Source: an uncultured Bacteroidia bacterium (GTDB taxonomy: Bacteria; Bacteroidota; Bacteroidia; Bacteroidales; Prolixibacteraceae). Taken from it: a stretch of 47,792 nucleotides of DNA. Positions 33,360 to 41,975 of the stretch are shown here, in pieces. A model generated the notes under the pieces. The model was not told where the DNA came from. It was given only the letters and a program-made list of their open reading frames with translations, and made no database searches. A program made the translations under genes and the position numbers. The DNA is taken from contig CAILKW010000558.1 of NCBI GenBank assembly GCA_903834845.1, forward strand, positions 1 through 47,792, given 5' to 3'. Each line of letters starts with the position of its first letter. Position 1 is the stretch's first letter.

Positions 33360-34607
33360 TTATTTGGATACCTGAGCAAATTTCGTCCCCGAATATTTAC
33401 CGGCTTCGAGTTTTTTACGAACTTCCGAAAAAGCTTTAATCGTATATTCAACATCCTCAATTGTATGGATGGATGTCGGAATAAGACGCAATAATAACTG
33501 ACCTTTAGGAATTACCGGATATACAACGATGGAGCAAAAAATGTTGTAGTTTTCACGAAGATCCATTACTACATTAGTCCCTTCAGGTACACTTCCCGAA
33601 AGATAAACCGGAGTAACGGCTGAATTTGTTACTCCAAGGTCGAAATTTTCAGCTTTCAAACCTGTCTGAAGTGCCCGGACAATAACCCAAAGTTTTTCCC
33701 TTAATTCGGGTTCTGTACGTATCAACTCAAGTCGTTTCAGCAATCCAATCACCATCGCCATCGGAAGTGATTTTGCAAATGTCTGCGAACGCATATTGTA
33801 ACGCAGATAGTCGCAAACCTCTTCGCTACTTGCAATGAATGCACCAATACCGGCCATAGATTTCGCAAATGTTCCGAAATACATGTCAATCTTATCCTGA
33901 ACGTCAAAATGTTCTCCGATTCCGGCTCCCGAAGCACCCATAGTTCCAAAACCGTGCGCATCATCAACAAGTAACCTGAAGCTGAACTCCTCTTTAAATT
34001 CAACAATTTCGTCCAATTTACCCAGATCGCCGGCCATTCCAAAAACTCCTTCAGTTATTACCAGAATACCTCCGCCTGTTTTCTGAATCAAAGTGGTAGC
34101 GTGTTCCAATTGTTTCTTAAGGCTGTTCATGTCGTTGTGTTGAAATACAAAGCGCTTGCCGATATGCAACCTTACTCCGTCCAAAATACAAGCATGAGCC
34201 TCTGCGTCATAAACAATTACATCGTTGCGGCCACAGACTGCATCAATAATTGATATCATTCCCTGATACCCGAAGTTAAGTAAAAACGCATCCGGTTTGC
34301 TCACAAATGCAGCCAGTTGTCGCTCCAATTCTTCGTGCATGCTCGTTTGACCTGACATCATTCTTGCACCCATAGGATAGGCAAGACCATACTGTGCAGC
34401 TGCCTGGGCATCTGCTTTTCTAACCTCGGGGTGGTTGGCTAATCCACAATAGTTATTCAGACTCCAGTTGAGAACTTCTCTGCCTCTAAATTTCATTCTG
34501 GATCCTATTTCACCCTCTAATTTAGGGAAAGAGAAGTAACCATGAGCTTCTTTCTGGTATTGACCAAGATTGCCCTTGTCTGTTTTGAATTTTTCAAAAA
34601 TATCCAC
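33360..34607 (-). CDS. PLP-dependent alpha-oxoamine synthase (SPT/CFAT/KBL-like)
   Basis: A 415-residue fold-type I PLP enzyme of the alpha-oxoamine synthase family. Marks: NWSLNNYCGLANHPEV near residue 50, PMGARMMSGQTSMHEELE (near 79), DAEAHACILDGVR (PLP-ring stacking His), DDAHGFGTMGASGAG, and the PLP lysine in GTFAKSMAGIGAF (near 245). Family members condense an amino acid with an acyl-CoA/ACP: serine palmitoyltransferase (sphingolipids), cysteate acyltransferase (sulfonolipids/capnine), 2-amino-3-ketobutyrate ligase or AONS. In Bacteroidota this subgroup is suspected in membrane-lipid synthesis; I cannot choose the substrate. It stands alone with its own promoter and terminator. Confidence 0.85.
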   Translation of the reverse strand: MDIFEKFKTDKGNLGQYQKEAHGYFSFPKLEGEIGSRMKFRGREVLNWSLNNYCGLANHPEVRKADAQAAAQYGLAYPMGARMMSGQTSMHEELERQLAAFVSKPDAFLLNFGYQGMISIIDAVCGRNDVIVYDAEAHACILDGVRLHIGKRFVFQHNDMNSLKKQLEHATTLIQKTGGGILVITEGVFGMAGDLGKLDEIVEFKEEFSFRLLVDDAHGFGTMGASGAGIGEHFDVQDKIDMYFGTFAKSMAGIGAFIASSEEVCDYLRYNMRSQTFAKSLPMAMVIGLLKRLELIRTEPELREKLWVIVRALQTGLKAENFDLGVTNSAVTPVYLSGSVPEGTNVVMDLRENYNIFCSIVVYPVIPKGQLLLRLIPTSIHTIEDVEYTIKAFSEVRKKLEAGKYSGTKFAQVSK

Positions 34608-34636
34608 GATTGTCTTGATTTTATTTTAAAACTCTG

Positions 34637-34666
34637 CAAAAGTATATTTTTTTATATTGCGACAAA
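34637..34666 (-). promoter_or_regulatory. Promoter of the oxoamine synthase gene
   Basis: On the minus strand TTTG (34663-34666), 18 bases, TACTTTTG (34637-34644): a two-box Bacteroidota promoter 29 bases before the ATG. Confidence 0.55.
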
Positions 34667-34832
34667 AAAATAAAGAAACTGATTTTTTCTGATTAAGAAA
34701 TATTTTCCTTTGCAACCTTTTGAATGTATCTTTAATCATAGTACCGGAGGTTACATAAACCCATGATTAATATTCATATAATCGTTTCATTTATTACAAA
34801 AAAAAATGATGCACAAAATTGTTGAAAAAATG

Positions 34833-34840
34833 TATCTTTG
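34833..34840 (+). promoter_or_regulatory. Candidate -7 element overlapping the bamD start region
   Basis: TATCTTTG followed by CA lies only 4 bases before the bamD ATG at 34845. If used, transcription would start almost at the ATG. It is a consensus -7 box, but no -33 TTTG is seen. Confidence 0.35.
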
Positions 34841-34844
34841 CAAA

Positions 34845-35669
34845 ATGATTCAAAAAGTAAAAAATATCCTTTGGGCAACCTTGTTTTTGTTGTCTTTTTC
34901 TTGCGGTGATTATCAGAAAGTCGTCAAAAGTACTGACTATGAATATAAACTGAAAAAGGCGAAAGAGTATTATGAAAATAAAGAATATAGTCGCTCCTCC
35001 CAGCTTTATCAGGAGTTGGTAAATATTTACCGTGGGACGAGCCGTGCCGACCAGATATATTATTATTTGGCCAAAAGTTGTTACGGACAACGTGATTATG
35101 TTCTTTCAAGTCACTATTTCAGGCAGATGCTTAAGGAATTCCCTCGCAGCGAGTATAATGAAGAGGCTCAGTTTTTGATTGGTTACTGTTATTTTTTAGA
35201 TTCACCAAGTGCAAGGCTTGATCAAAAAACAACTCAGGATGCAATTGATGCTTTACAGCTTTTTATCAATATTTTCCCGGGAAGTACAAGAGTTGCCGAA
35301 GCAAATAGGCTGATTGATGAGTTGAGGGAGAAATTGGTTAATAAATCATACTTATCAGGAAGACTGTATTACGATCTTGCAGAATACCGTGCAGCAGTTA
35401 TATCGTTGACTAATAGTATCAAAGAATTTCCTGATTCAAAATATCGCGAAGAATTGATGTATTATTTGCTGAAAGCGAAATATCTTTTAGGCGAAAACAG
35501 CATTGAAGAAAAGAAACGCGAAAGACTAAATAGTGCTCTGGATGAGTATTTTACGTTTACTGATGAGTTTCCCGAAAGTAAATATCGAAAGGAAGCTGAC
35601 AGATTCTTTGCAAGCACAAAGAAATTGATGAATTTAAGTGATGAAGAAATCAATAAAATACAAAAATAG
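34845..35669 (+). CDS. bamD: Outer-membrane assembly lipoprotein BamD
   Basis: A 274-residue lipoprotein of the BAM complex that helps insert beta-barrel proteins in the outer membrane. The signal peptide ends at FLLSFSC (Cys20), so I start at 34845; an earlier ATG (34806) would add 13 residues in front. Five TPR-like units follow: LKKAKEYYENKEYSRSSQLY, 'YYLAKSCYGQRDYVLSSHYF', 'AIDALQLFINIFPGSTRVAE' and so on. The position before an omega-like gene and coaBC is typical of the phylum. Three bases separate its stop from the next start. Confidence 0.92.
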   Translation: MIQKVKNILWATLFLLSFSCGDYQKVVKSTDYEYKLKKAKEYYENKEYSRSSQLYQELVNIYRGTSRADQIYYYLAKSCYGQRDYVLSSHYFRQMLKEFPRSEYNEEAQFLIGYCYFLDSPSARLDQKTTQDAIDALQLFINIFPGSTRVAEANRLIDELREKLVNKSYLSGRLYYDLAEYRAAVISLTNSIKEFPDSKYREELMYYLLKAKYLLGENSIEEKKRERLNSALDEYFTFTDEFPESKYRKEADRFFASTKKLMNLSDEEINKIQK

Positions 35670-35671
35670 AT

Positions 35672-35998
35672 ATGGATTATAAAAAATCAAAAGCTCCTTT
35701 ATCCACTGTTCCACGGGATTTAAACGAATTGGAGTCATTTACCGGTAATATTTATGAGTCGTTAATGGTATTGGCAAAACGTGCCAATCAGATTAATGCC
35801 GAATTAAAAGAGGAATTGAATATTAAACTTCAGGAATTTGCCTCTTTCGGTGATAATTTGGAGGAAGTTTTCGAAAATCGCGAACAGATTGAGATTTCCC
35901 GCTACTACGAAAAAATGCCAAAACCCACCCTTATTGCTTACGAAGAATTCAAAGAGGGACAGATTTACTACCGGAATCCTGCAAGAGATAAGAAATAG
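35672..35998 (+). CDS. Bacteroidota RNA polymerase omega-like subunit (Rpb6/RpoZ family)
   Basis: A 108-residue protein with the features of the Bacteroidota omega/Rpb6-like group: a N-terminal KAPLSTVPRDLNELESFTGN block, the helix YESLMVLAKRANQINAELK that corresponds to the conserved omega helix, and a C-terminal YYEKMPKPTLIAYEEF. Omega helps assemble RNA polymerase. It is directly after bamD (2 bases apart) and 43 bases before coaBC. In E. coli rpoZ and coaBC (dfp) are in different places, but this cluster is conserved in the phylum. Confidence 0.85.
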   Translation: MDYKKSKAPLSTVPRDLNELESFTGNIYESLMVLAKRANQINAELKEELNIKLQEFASFGDNLEEVFENREQIEISRYYEKMPKPTLIAYEEFKEGQIYYRNPARDKK

Positions 35999-36041
35999 CA
36001 AACAGGAGTACACCCAAAATTAATAATACATTTTTTCGCAG

Positions 36042-36602
36042 ATGCAACTTCAGGGAAAAAAGATCATTTTGTGTGTCACCGGAAGTATTGCAGCTTATAA
36101 GTCTGCATATATTTTAAGAGGGCTGATTAAGCAAGGTGCTGAAGTTCAAGTTGTAATGACTCCTTATGCCAAAGAGTTTATTTCTCCTTTAACGCTTTCA
36201 ACCCTTTCGGGAAGACCGGTTTTAAGTGATTTTTTTACACGCAACGATGGTCATTGGAATAGTCATGTTGACTTAGGATTATGGGCTGACCTTCTTATTG
36301 TTGCTCCTGCAACAGCCACAACCATCGGAAAAATGGCCAATGGTATTTGTGATAATCTATTGGTAACTACCTATTTATCAGCAAAATGTCCTGTGATGGT
36401 CGCACTTGCAATGGATCTTGATATGTTTCTGCATCCATCAACTACGCGGAATATCGGGCTGTTAAAATCCTACGGAAATATCATTATTGAACCGGCTTCA
36501 GGAGAGCTTGCCAGCGGTCTTTCCGGTAAGGGGAGAATGGAAGAGCCGGAAGTTATTGTTGGAATGATAGTTGATTATTTCACCGAAAAAAAAAACTGCT
36601 GA
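36042..36602 (+). CDS. coaBC: Phosphopantothenoylcysteine decarboxylase half of CoaBC (frame ends at a run of A's)
   Basis: The 186-residue N-terminal flavoprotein (CoaC) half. It shows the flavin-binding GSIAAYKS (near 13) and the catalytic-His segment NSHVDLGLWADLLIVAPATA (near 70), with GKMANGICDNLL near 100 and the MDLDMFLHP Cys/Met-loop segment. It decarboxylates PPC to phosphopantetheine in CoA synthesis. The frame runs through A10 (36577-ish to 36596) and stops at TGA. Adding one A joins it to the CoaB half, to give a normal fused ~405-residue protein. The split could be a sequencing indel, or the two halves may be made by slippage. Confidence 0.85.
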   Translation: MQLQGKKIILCVTGSIAAYKSAYILRGLIKQGAEVQVVMTPYAKEFISPLTLSTLSGRPVLSDFFTRNDGHWNSHVDLGLWADLLIVAPATATTIGKMANGICDNLLVTTYLSAKCPVMVALAMDLDMFLHPSTTRNIGLLKSYGNIIIEPASGELASGLSGKGRMEEPEVIVGMIVDYFTEKKNC

Positions 36603-36613
36603 ATAAAACCTAT

Positions 36614-37261
36614 TTGGTAACAGCAGGTCCCACACACGAAAAAATAGACCCTGTTCGGTATATCGGTAATTATTCTTCCGGTAAGATGGGTTTTGCAATC
36701 GCAGAAGAATTGGCTTCGCAAGGTGCAAAAGTTATTTTGGTAACCGGACCTGTAGCGCTAAAATCCGGAAATGAAAATATTTTGCGCGTTGATGTTGTTT
36801 CAGCTGTTGAAATGAACACTCAATGCCATAGATATTTTAGAGATTGTAACGGAGCAATTATGGTTGCTGCAGTTGCCGATTTTGCACCTGTTTTAGTTGA
36901 TAATCAAAAAATTAAGCGTACTTCAGAGAATTATTTGCTTGAACTTCGACCCAATCCTGACATTGCCGAAAGTTTAGGGAAGATTAAACGAAAGGATCAA
37001 ATTCTTGTTGGATTTGCCCTCGAAACCAATAATGAAGAGAATAACGCATTTATGAAACTTCAAAAGAAAAATCTCGATTTCATTGTTCTTAATTCATTAA
37101 GTGACAGTGGTTCGGGTTTTCAGCACGACACAAACAGAATAAAAATTTTGGATAGGTCAGGAGCGATTACAACCTTCGGTTTGAAACAAAAAACGGAAGT
37201 TTCCGTTGATATTGTAAATAAATTGATTGAGATCGAAAATTCAATTTCAGGATTACCCTGA
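36614..37261 (+). CDS. coaBC: Phosphopantothenate-cysteine ligase half of CoaBC (frameshifted)
   Basis: The 215-residue CoaB half, joining phosphopantothenate and cysteine with CTP. It has VTAGPTHEKIDPVRYIGNYS SGKMG-type nucleotide-binding signature at its very start, NPDIAESLGK and VGFALETN in the middle. The frame opens after the A10 run of the upstream half; the only early start is a TTG at 36614, without a clear ribosome site, and an ATG start would remove the CTP-binding motif. So independent translation is doubtful, and frame restoration (error or slippage) seems more likely. CoaBC is essential for CoA, so the gene is presumably functional. Confidence 0.85.
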   Translation: MVTAGPTHEKIDPVRYIGNYSSGKMGFAIAEELASQGAKVILVTGPVALKSGNENILRVDVVSAVEMNTQCHRYFRDCNGAIMVAAVADFAPVLVDNQKIKRTSENYLLELRPNPDIAESLGKIKRKDQILVGFALETNNEENNAFMKLQKKNLDFIVLNSLSDSGSGFQHDTNRIKILDRSGAITTFGLKQKTEVSVDIVNKLIEIENSISGLP

Positions 37262-37296
37262 AATTTGTATTTTTATAGAAATTATTACGGATAAAT

Positions 37297-38202
37297 ATGC
37301 TACGAATTATTCTCATAATCACATTGTTATATTGCTCATTGGGAGTATCCGGACAGGAATTCCGATGCAATGTAAGCGTTTCGAGTTCCAGAGTTGAAGG
37401 AACTTACAAGCAGATTTTTGAATCTATGCGGACTGACATTTATGAGTTTATGAATAACCGAAAATGGTCTGGAAACGTTTTTAATACTGACGAAAGGATT
37501 GAATGTACTTTTTTTATTCAGATTACTGATCAGATTTCGGCCGATGAGTTTAAAGGAACTATGCAGGTTCAGTTAAACCGTCCGATTTTTAACTCTTCTT
37601 ATGATTCGCCAGTTCTGAATATTAAGGATAATGAAGTGCAATTCAGGTATGTAGAGTTTCAGTCAATGGAGTTTGACGAGAATTCAAATTCTAATGCGCT
37701 TACAAATATTTTGGCGTATTATGCCAATATTATTTTAGGATTCGATTATGATACTTTTTCTCCACTTGGAGGATCTGCCTATTTTCAGAAGGCTCGCGAC
37801 ATTGTTAATCGCTCACAGAATGCCCGAGAAAAGGGTTGGAGAGCATTCGAAGGGAATTTTAACCGCTTTTGGTTGGTTGAGAACCTTACCAATAAAGCTT
37901 ATGGCCCATTCCGTGAGCTGCTTTACCGTTATCATCGTTTAGGCTTGGACGTTATGGCTGAAAAACCTGATATTGGCCGTTCGGAAATTGCTGATGCTTT
38001 AAAAAATATGCAGCGCGTATATAGGTCTAAACCTGACACTTATATAAACCGTATTTTTTTTGATGCCAAATCAGATGAGCTTGTTAACATATTCTCGAAA
38101 GGAAATAATGACGAAAAAGGAAGGGTTATGATAGTTCTTACCGAATGTGATCCGTCCAACTCGGGAAAATATGAGAAAATTTTAGATCAAAAGATTTTTT
38201 AA
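37297..38202 (+). CDS. DUF4835 family secreted protein
   Basis: A 301-residue protein with a signal peptide (MLRIILIITLLYCSLGVSGQ). The DUF4835 pattern is recognisable: CNVSVSSSRVEGTYKQIFES near the start, NNRKWSGNVF, ILAYYANIILGFDYDTFSPLGG in the middle, and YRYHRLGLDVMAE. The family is found only in Bacteroidota, nearly always between coaBC and recN, and its function is unknown. Predicted to be exported, probably periplasmic. It is 35 bases after coaBC and 16 before recN, so likely in the same operon. Confidence 0.88.
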   Translation: MLRIILIITLLYCSLGVSGQEFRCNVSVSSSRVEGTYKQIFESMRTDIYEFMNNRKWSGNVFNTDERIECTFFIQITDQISADEFKGTMQVQLNRPIFNSSYDSPVLNIKDNEVQFRYVEFQSMEFDENSNSNALTNILAYYANIILGFDYDTFSPLGGSAYFQKARDIVNRSQNAREKGWRAFEGNFNRFWLVENLTNKAYGPFRELLYRYHRLGLDVMAEKPDIGRSEIADALKNMQRVYRSKPDTYINRIFFDAKSDELVNIFSKGNNDEKGRVMIVLTECDPSNSGKYEKILDQKIF

Positions 38203-38218
38203 TACTAATCATACCCGA

Positions 38219-39871
38219 ATGTTAACACGTCTAAAAATTCAGAATTATGCCTTAATCAGGGAACTTGATGTAGATCTTCGACCCGGCTTTTCAATTATTA
38301 CAGGTGAGACAGGTGCCGGAAAATCAATTTTGCTTGGTGCTCTGTCTTTGATTCTCGGTCAAAGAGCCGATTCTTCAGTTCTGAAAGACAAAAAGGCTAA
38401 ATGTGTTGTTGAGGCTGTTTTCAAGGTTGATGTATTAGGGATTGAAGAGTTGTTTCATGCAAATGATCTTGATTATGAAAATTTTGCAATTTTTAGAAGG
38501 GAAATTAATCCAGCAGGTAAATCCCGTGCTTTTATTAACGATTCGCCTGTGATGCTTAAAACGATGCAGGATATTGGTATTCATCTTATTGATATACATT
38601 CTCAAAACCAAAATTTGGAATTGAACAATCAATCATTTCAAATGATGGTTGTTGATATCTGTGCAGGAAATCAGGAGTTGCTTTTGTCATACAAAGAAAG
38701 TTACAAAGATTATCAAAAAATATCCGGCGATTTAGAGGAGGCTGAATCTAAGTTTGAAAAATCGAAATCCGACATAGATTATTTCCAGTTTCAATTCGAT
38801 CAGTTGCACAAAGCCCTACTTGTTGCCAATGAGCAGGAGTTGCTCGAAAAGGAACTTGAGTTACTAACTCATGCTGAGGAGATTAAGTCAGTTTTGACAA
38901 ATGTATCGGAGTTACTCAATGGTGAGAATATTTCTGCACTGATCCAGCTTAAGACATCTCTTGGATTGATTATTAAATTGAACAATTTTTTACCGGAAGC
39001 TAATGGACTTTCTCAACGTTTAGAGAGTTTATATCTTGATTTAAAAGATGTTGCAGAAGAGTCTGGAGTTATTGCCGAAAAAGTGGAGTACGACCCCGAA
39101 AGAATAAGTTCAATAAATGAACGGCTTGATCTGATTTACTCATTGCAACAAAAACACCATGTGAAGACGGTTGATGACTTGATTTCACTCCGCAATTCTC
39201 TCGAATCTAAAATTATGGCTGTTTCCTCAAACGAAGATGAGATTCTCCGTCTGATACGTTTAAAAGAGCAGAAAAAAGTTGTTGTTGAAGATTTTGCTCA
39301 ACGTTTATCAGCTCAACGCCATTTAGTTACTGATGAAATTGAATCAAGGGTTCTAAAACAACTTTTACAGTTGGGAATACCGAATTCAAAGTTTAAAGTT
39401 GAAATAACACCAACCAAATCTCCCGGAATACAGGGAATGGATATCGTTAGCTTTCTTTTTACTGCCAATAAAAACGGAGTTCTTTGCGAAATAGCAAAAG
39501 TAGCTTCCGGCGGTGAAATGTCAAGGGTTATGCTTGCCATTAAAGCATTGATATCTAAATCGAAAGCATTACCAACAATTATCTTTGACGAGATTGATGC
39601 AGGTGTTTCGGGTGATATTGCCGAACGTATGGGAATAATTCTGAAAGAGATATCTGCTGATATGCAGGTTATTAATATTACTCACCTTCCACAAATTGCA
39701 GCTAAGGGTGATCATCATTTTCTTGTTTATAAGCAGGATTCTGAAAATGAAACGACTACAAGATTGAAACTTTTAACTAAATCCGAAAGGATTGAGGAGC
39801 TCGCTAAAATGCTCAGCGGCGAAAACATCACTGCTGCTGCCATTTTGAATGCGGAGGAACTATTGAAATAG
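38219..39871 (+). CDS. recN: DNA repair protein RecN
   Basis: A 550-residue SMC-like ATPase acting early in double-strand break repair. Walker A GETGAGKS (near 29-36), a long coiled coil (about 150-380), the ABC signature SGGEMSRVMLA and Walker B IIFDEIDAGVSG (near 455-466), followed by the D-loop/H-loop NITHLPQIAAKGDHH. Length is normal. It follows DUF4835 by 16 bases. Confidence 0.96.
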   Translation: MLTRLKIQNYALIRELDVDLRPGFSIITGETGAGKSILLGALSLILGQRADSSVLKDKKAKCVVEAVFKVDVLGIEELFHANDLDYENFAIFRREINPAGKSRAFINDSPVMLKTMQDIGIHLIDIHSQNQNLELNNQSFQMMVVDICAGNQELLLSYKESYKDYQKISGDLEEAESKFEKSKSDIDYFQFQFDQLHKALLVANEQELLEKELELLTHAEEIKSVLTNVSELLNGENISALIQLKTSLGLIIKLNNFLPEANGLSQRLESLYLDLKDVAEESGVIAEKVEYDPERISSINERLDLIYSLQQKHHVKTVDDLISLRNSLESKIMAVSSNEDEILRLIRLKEQKKVVVEDFAQRLSAQRHLVTDEIESRVLKQLLQLGIPNSKFKVEITPTKSPGIQGMDIVSFLFTANKNGVLCEIAKVASGGEMSRVMLAIKALISKSKALPTIIFDEIDAGVSGDIAERMGIILKEISADMQVINITHLPQIAAKGDHHFLVYKQDSENETTTRLKLLTKSERIEELAKMLSGENITAAAILNAEELLK

Positions 39872-39916
39872 TATTTATTAATTGGAAACCATAAGGTTTT
39901 CATAAATTGTAATTAG

Positions 39917-40762
39917 ATGGCTTTTAATTTATTAAAGGGAAAAAAAGGAATAATTTTCGGTGCATTGAACGAAAATTCGATAGCATGGAAAGTTGCGGAA
40001 AGGGCACTTGAGGAAGGGGCAACCTTTACACTTACAAATGTACCATTCGCCATCAGGATGGGTGATACTCAAACTCTGGCAGACAAATGCAACACTGTGG
40101 TAATTCCTGCTGATGCTGCAAATGTTGAAGACCTTGAAGCATTGCTTGTGAAATCAATGGAGCTTCTGGGTGGAAAACTCGACTTTATATTACATTCTAT
40201 TGGCATGTCACCAAATGTAAGAAAGGGAAGGCATTACAGTGATCTGGATTATGACTATCTTTCGAAAACACTCGATGTTTCGGCAATATCTTTTCATAAA
40301 TTATTGCAATCGGCACGAAAGCTTGATGCAATTAATGAATGGGGATCGGTGCTTGCACTATCGTATGTTGCATCTCAACGCACATTCTACGGTTATAATG
40401 ATATGGCAGATGCCAAATCGTTGCTTGAGTCAATCGCACGAAGTTTTGGATATATTTACGGCAGTGAGCGGAAGGTTCGTATCAACACAATATCGCAATC
40501 TCCAACGCCGACAACTGCAGGAAACGGTATAAAGATGTTTGGTAATTTACTCGATTTTTCAGAAAGGATGTCGCCACTTGGGAACGCCACGGCTGACGAA
40601 TGTGCTGACTATTGTATTGTTATGTTTTCGGATTTAACAAAGAAAGTTACGATGCAGAACCTTTTCCATGATGGAGGTTTTTCTTCGATGGGTATGAGTT
40701 TCAGTGCTATGGAGCAGTATAACAGAGGTTGCGATGAGGAACCAGATCACAAATTCGATTAA
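39917..40762 (+). CDS. fabI: Enoyl-[acyl-carrier-protein] reductase (NADH), FabI
   Basis: A 281-residue short-chain dehydrogenase catalysing the last reduction of fatty-acid elongation. The FabI nucleotide site (GALNENSIAWKVAE near 15-28) and the active-site motif YxxMxxAK as YNDMADAK (near 155-162) are in place, with the ISQSPTPTTAG substrate loop. It is a little longer than E. coli FabI (262) with an acidic tail (GCDEEPDHKFD) typical of the phylum. It begins 45 bases after recN and may share its transcription. Confidence 0.95.
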   Translation: MAFNLLKGKKGIIFGALNENSIAWKVAERALEEGATFTLTNVPFAIRMGDTQTLADKCNTVVIPADAANVEDLEALLVKSMELLGGKLDFILHSIGMSPNVRKGRHYSDLDYDYLSKTLDVSAISFHKLLQSARKLDAINEWGSVLALSYVASQRTFYGYNDMADAKSLLESIARSFGYIYGSERKVRINTISQSPTPTTAGNGIKMFGNLLDFSERMSPLGNATADECADYCIVMFSDLTKKVTMQNLFHDGGFSSMGMSFSAMEQYNRGCDEEPDHKFD

Positions 40763-41025
40763 GAAAGTTACAGACGATTGATATTTTAGCTTTAATGGTT
40801 TTCTGAATGCAATTAATTCACTAAGAATACTTCAACGTGCTTAAATGCAATGATATAAATTATTTTTTTTAGGATGGAATGTACCATAAATATCGTTGAA
40901 GCTTTTTGAGTATCAGATATTTGGTAACTGATAACGATTGGGAAGTTCTGATTACAAAATTTCCATTACTAATGTAAACCAACCTACCGGCAACAACCGA
41001 CAACCAACAACCAACCAACTATACA

Positions 41026-41727
41026 TTATCTTTTGTGCAAACCACATTCCTTGGTATCGGGGCTTTCCCACCACCAACGGCCTGCTCTGATATCTTCACC
41101 AGGAAATATAGCTCTTGTACATGGTTGGCAGCCAATGCTTGGAAATCCTTTGTCATGTAATGGATTATATGGAATTCCATGTACTTTAATAAATTGTCGG
41201 ACTTCTGCTTCTGTCCAGTCCATCAATGGATTAAGTTTAATTAGTCCGTTAGCTTCATCCCATTCAATCCGCTCCATATTATGCCGGGTAACCGATTGCT
41301 CGCTGCGTAAACCGCAAATCCAGACTTCCAATCCTGCAAATGCCCGTTTTAAAGGTTCGATTTTCCTAATTTTGCAACATTGCTTTCTGTTTTCAACATT
41401 TTCAAAAAACAGGTTGATACCCTTAGTGTTAACCATCTCTTCAACCTGGTTGGCCTCAGGGAAAAAAATGCTCATTTTAATCCCGTATTTATGGTTTGTT
41501 CTGTGAATAAGGTCATAAGTCTCAGGGAAAAGTCTGCCGGTGTCGAGGGTAAAAATTTTTGTGGTTTTATCAAGCTTACAAACAAAATATGTAAGTATTT
41601 GATCTTCGATTCCAAGACTGCTTGACAAAGCGATCTTACCTTTGAATTCACTCAGAAAACCGCTAATAAGCTCTTCTGCTGTTGAGTGTTTATATTTTTG
41701 ATTGAGTGCTTCGATTTGTTTATTCAT
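41026..41727 (-). CDS. cysH: Phosphoadenylyl/adenylyl-sulfate reductase (CysH)
   Basis: A 233-residue assimilatory sulfonucleotide reductase. The PP-loop part ALSSSLGIEDQIL near residue 33, then the CC...CxxC set (QCCKIRK near 118-119 and GCQPCTRA near 202-205) that binds a [4Fe-4S] cluster in the APS-reducing type; the C-terminal tail ends ECGLHKR, with the catalytic Cys. With four cluster cysteines it is more likely an APS than a PAPS reductase. I start at 41727; it is an ATG that overlaps the stop of a decayed upstream frame (ATGAATAA). An in-frame start at 41766 would add 13 residues. No other cys gene is adjacent. Confidence 0.9.
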   Translation of the reverse strand: MNKQIEALNQKYKHSTAEELISGFLSEFKGKIALSSSLGIEDQILTYFVCKLDKTTKIFTLDTGRLFPETYDLIHRTNHKYGIKMSIFFPEANQVEEMVNTKGINLFFENVENRKQCCKIRKIEPLKRAFAGLEVWICGLRSEQSVTRHNMERIEWDEANGLIKLNPLMDWTEAEVRQFIKVHGIPYNPLHDKGFPSIGCQPCTRAIFPGEDIRAGRWWWESPDTKECGLHKR

Positions 41728-41908
41728 AGTTATTAATTTTTGAAGATTCTTTTTCAAGTTCTTCATCTGTTAAAAAGAATCCCTTTTTTACGGTTTTACG
41801 TCATTCTTCAATACATTTCCGAAAATCTTCAATATTTAAAACAAAAGCAGAATTTTGAGGAGCATCATTTATTACAGAATATTTAATACCAACATGTTTG
41901 CTACGAAT
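41720..41908 (-). pseudogene. Decayed antitoxin-like gene upstream of cysH
   Basis: On the minus strand a continuous reading frame gives GIKYSVINDAPQNSAFVLNI and then FRKCIEE, a TGA stop (41801-41803), and continues as RKTVKKGFFLTDEELEKESS up to a stop overlapping the cysH start. There is no ATG; the first codon in the right place is ATT. The composition and the FLTDEELEKE ending recall small antitoxin-like proteins of this phylum. Its one in-frame stop and missing start mark it as decayed. Confidence 0.45.
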
Positions 41909-41910
41909 GA

Positions 41911-41941
41911 CAAAATTAAATCAAATTTGCAATATATGCAA
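41911..41941 (-). promoter_or_regulatory. Promoter upstream of cysH and the decayed frame
   Basis: On the minus strand TTG (41939-41941), 20 bases, TAATTTTG (41911-41918). It is the only good promoter between phoR and cysH and would give a leader of about 180 bases for cysH. Confidence 0.5.
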
Positions 41942-41975
41942 CTTTCCCGTTAATCGTTTCCCTCTTCTAATGGTG

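Noticed and set aside
40970-41020. CAACC-rich low-complexity run before cysH's 3' end
   Set aside because: Short, imperfect tandem words (ACCAAC, ACAACC) with no hairpin; probably simple-sequence drift.
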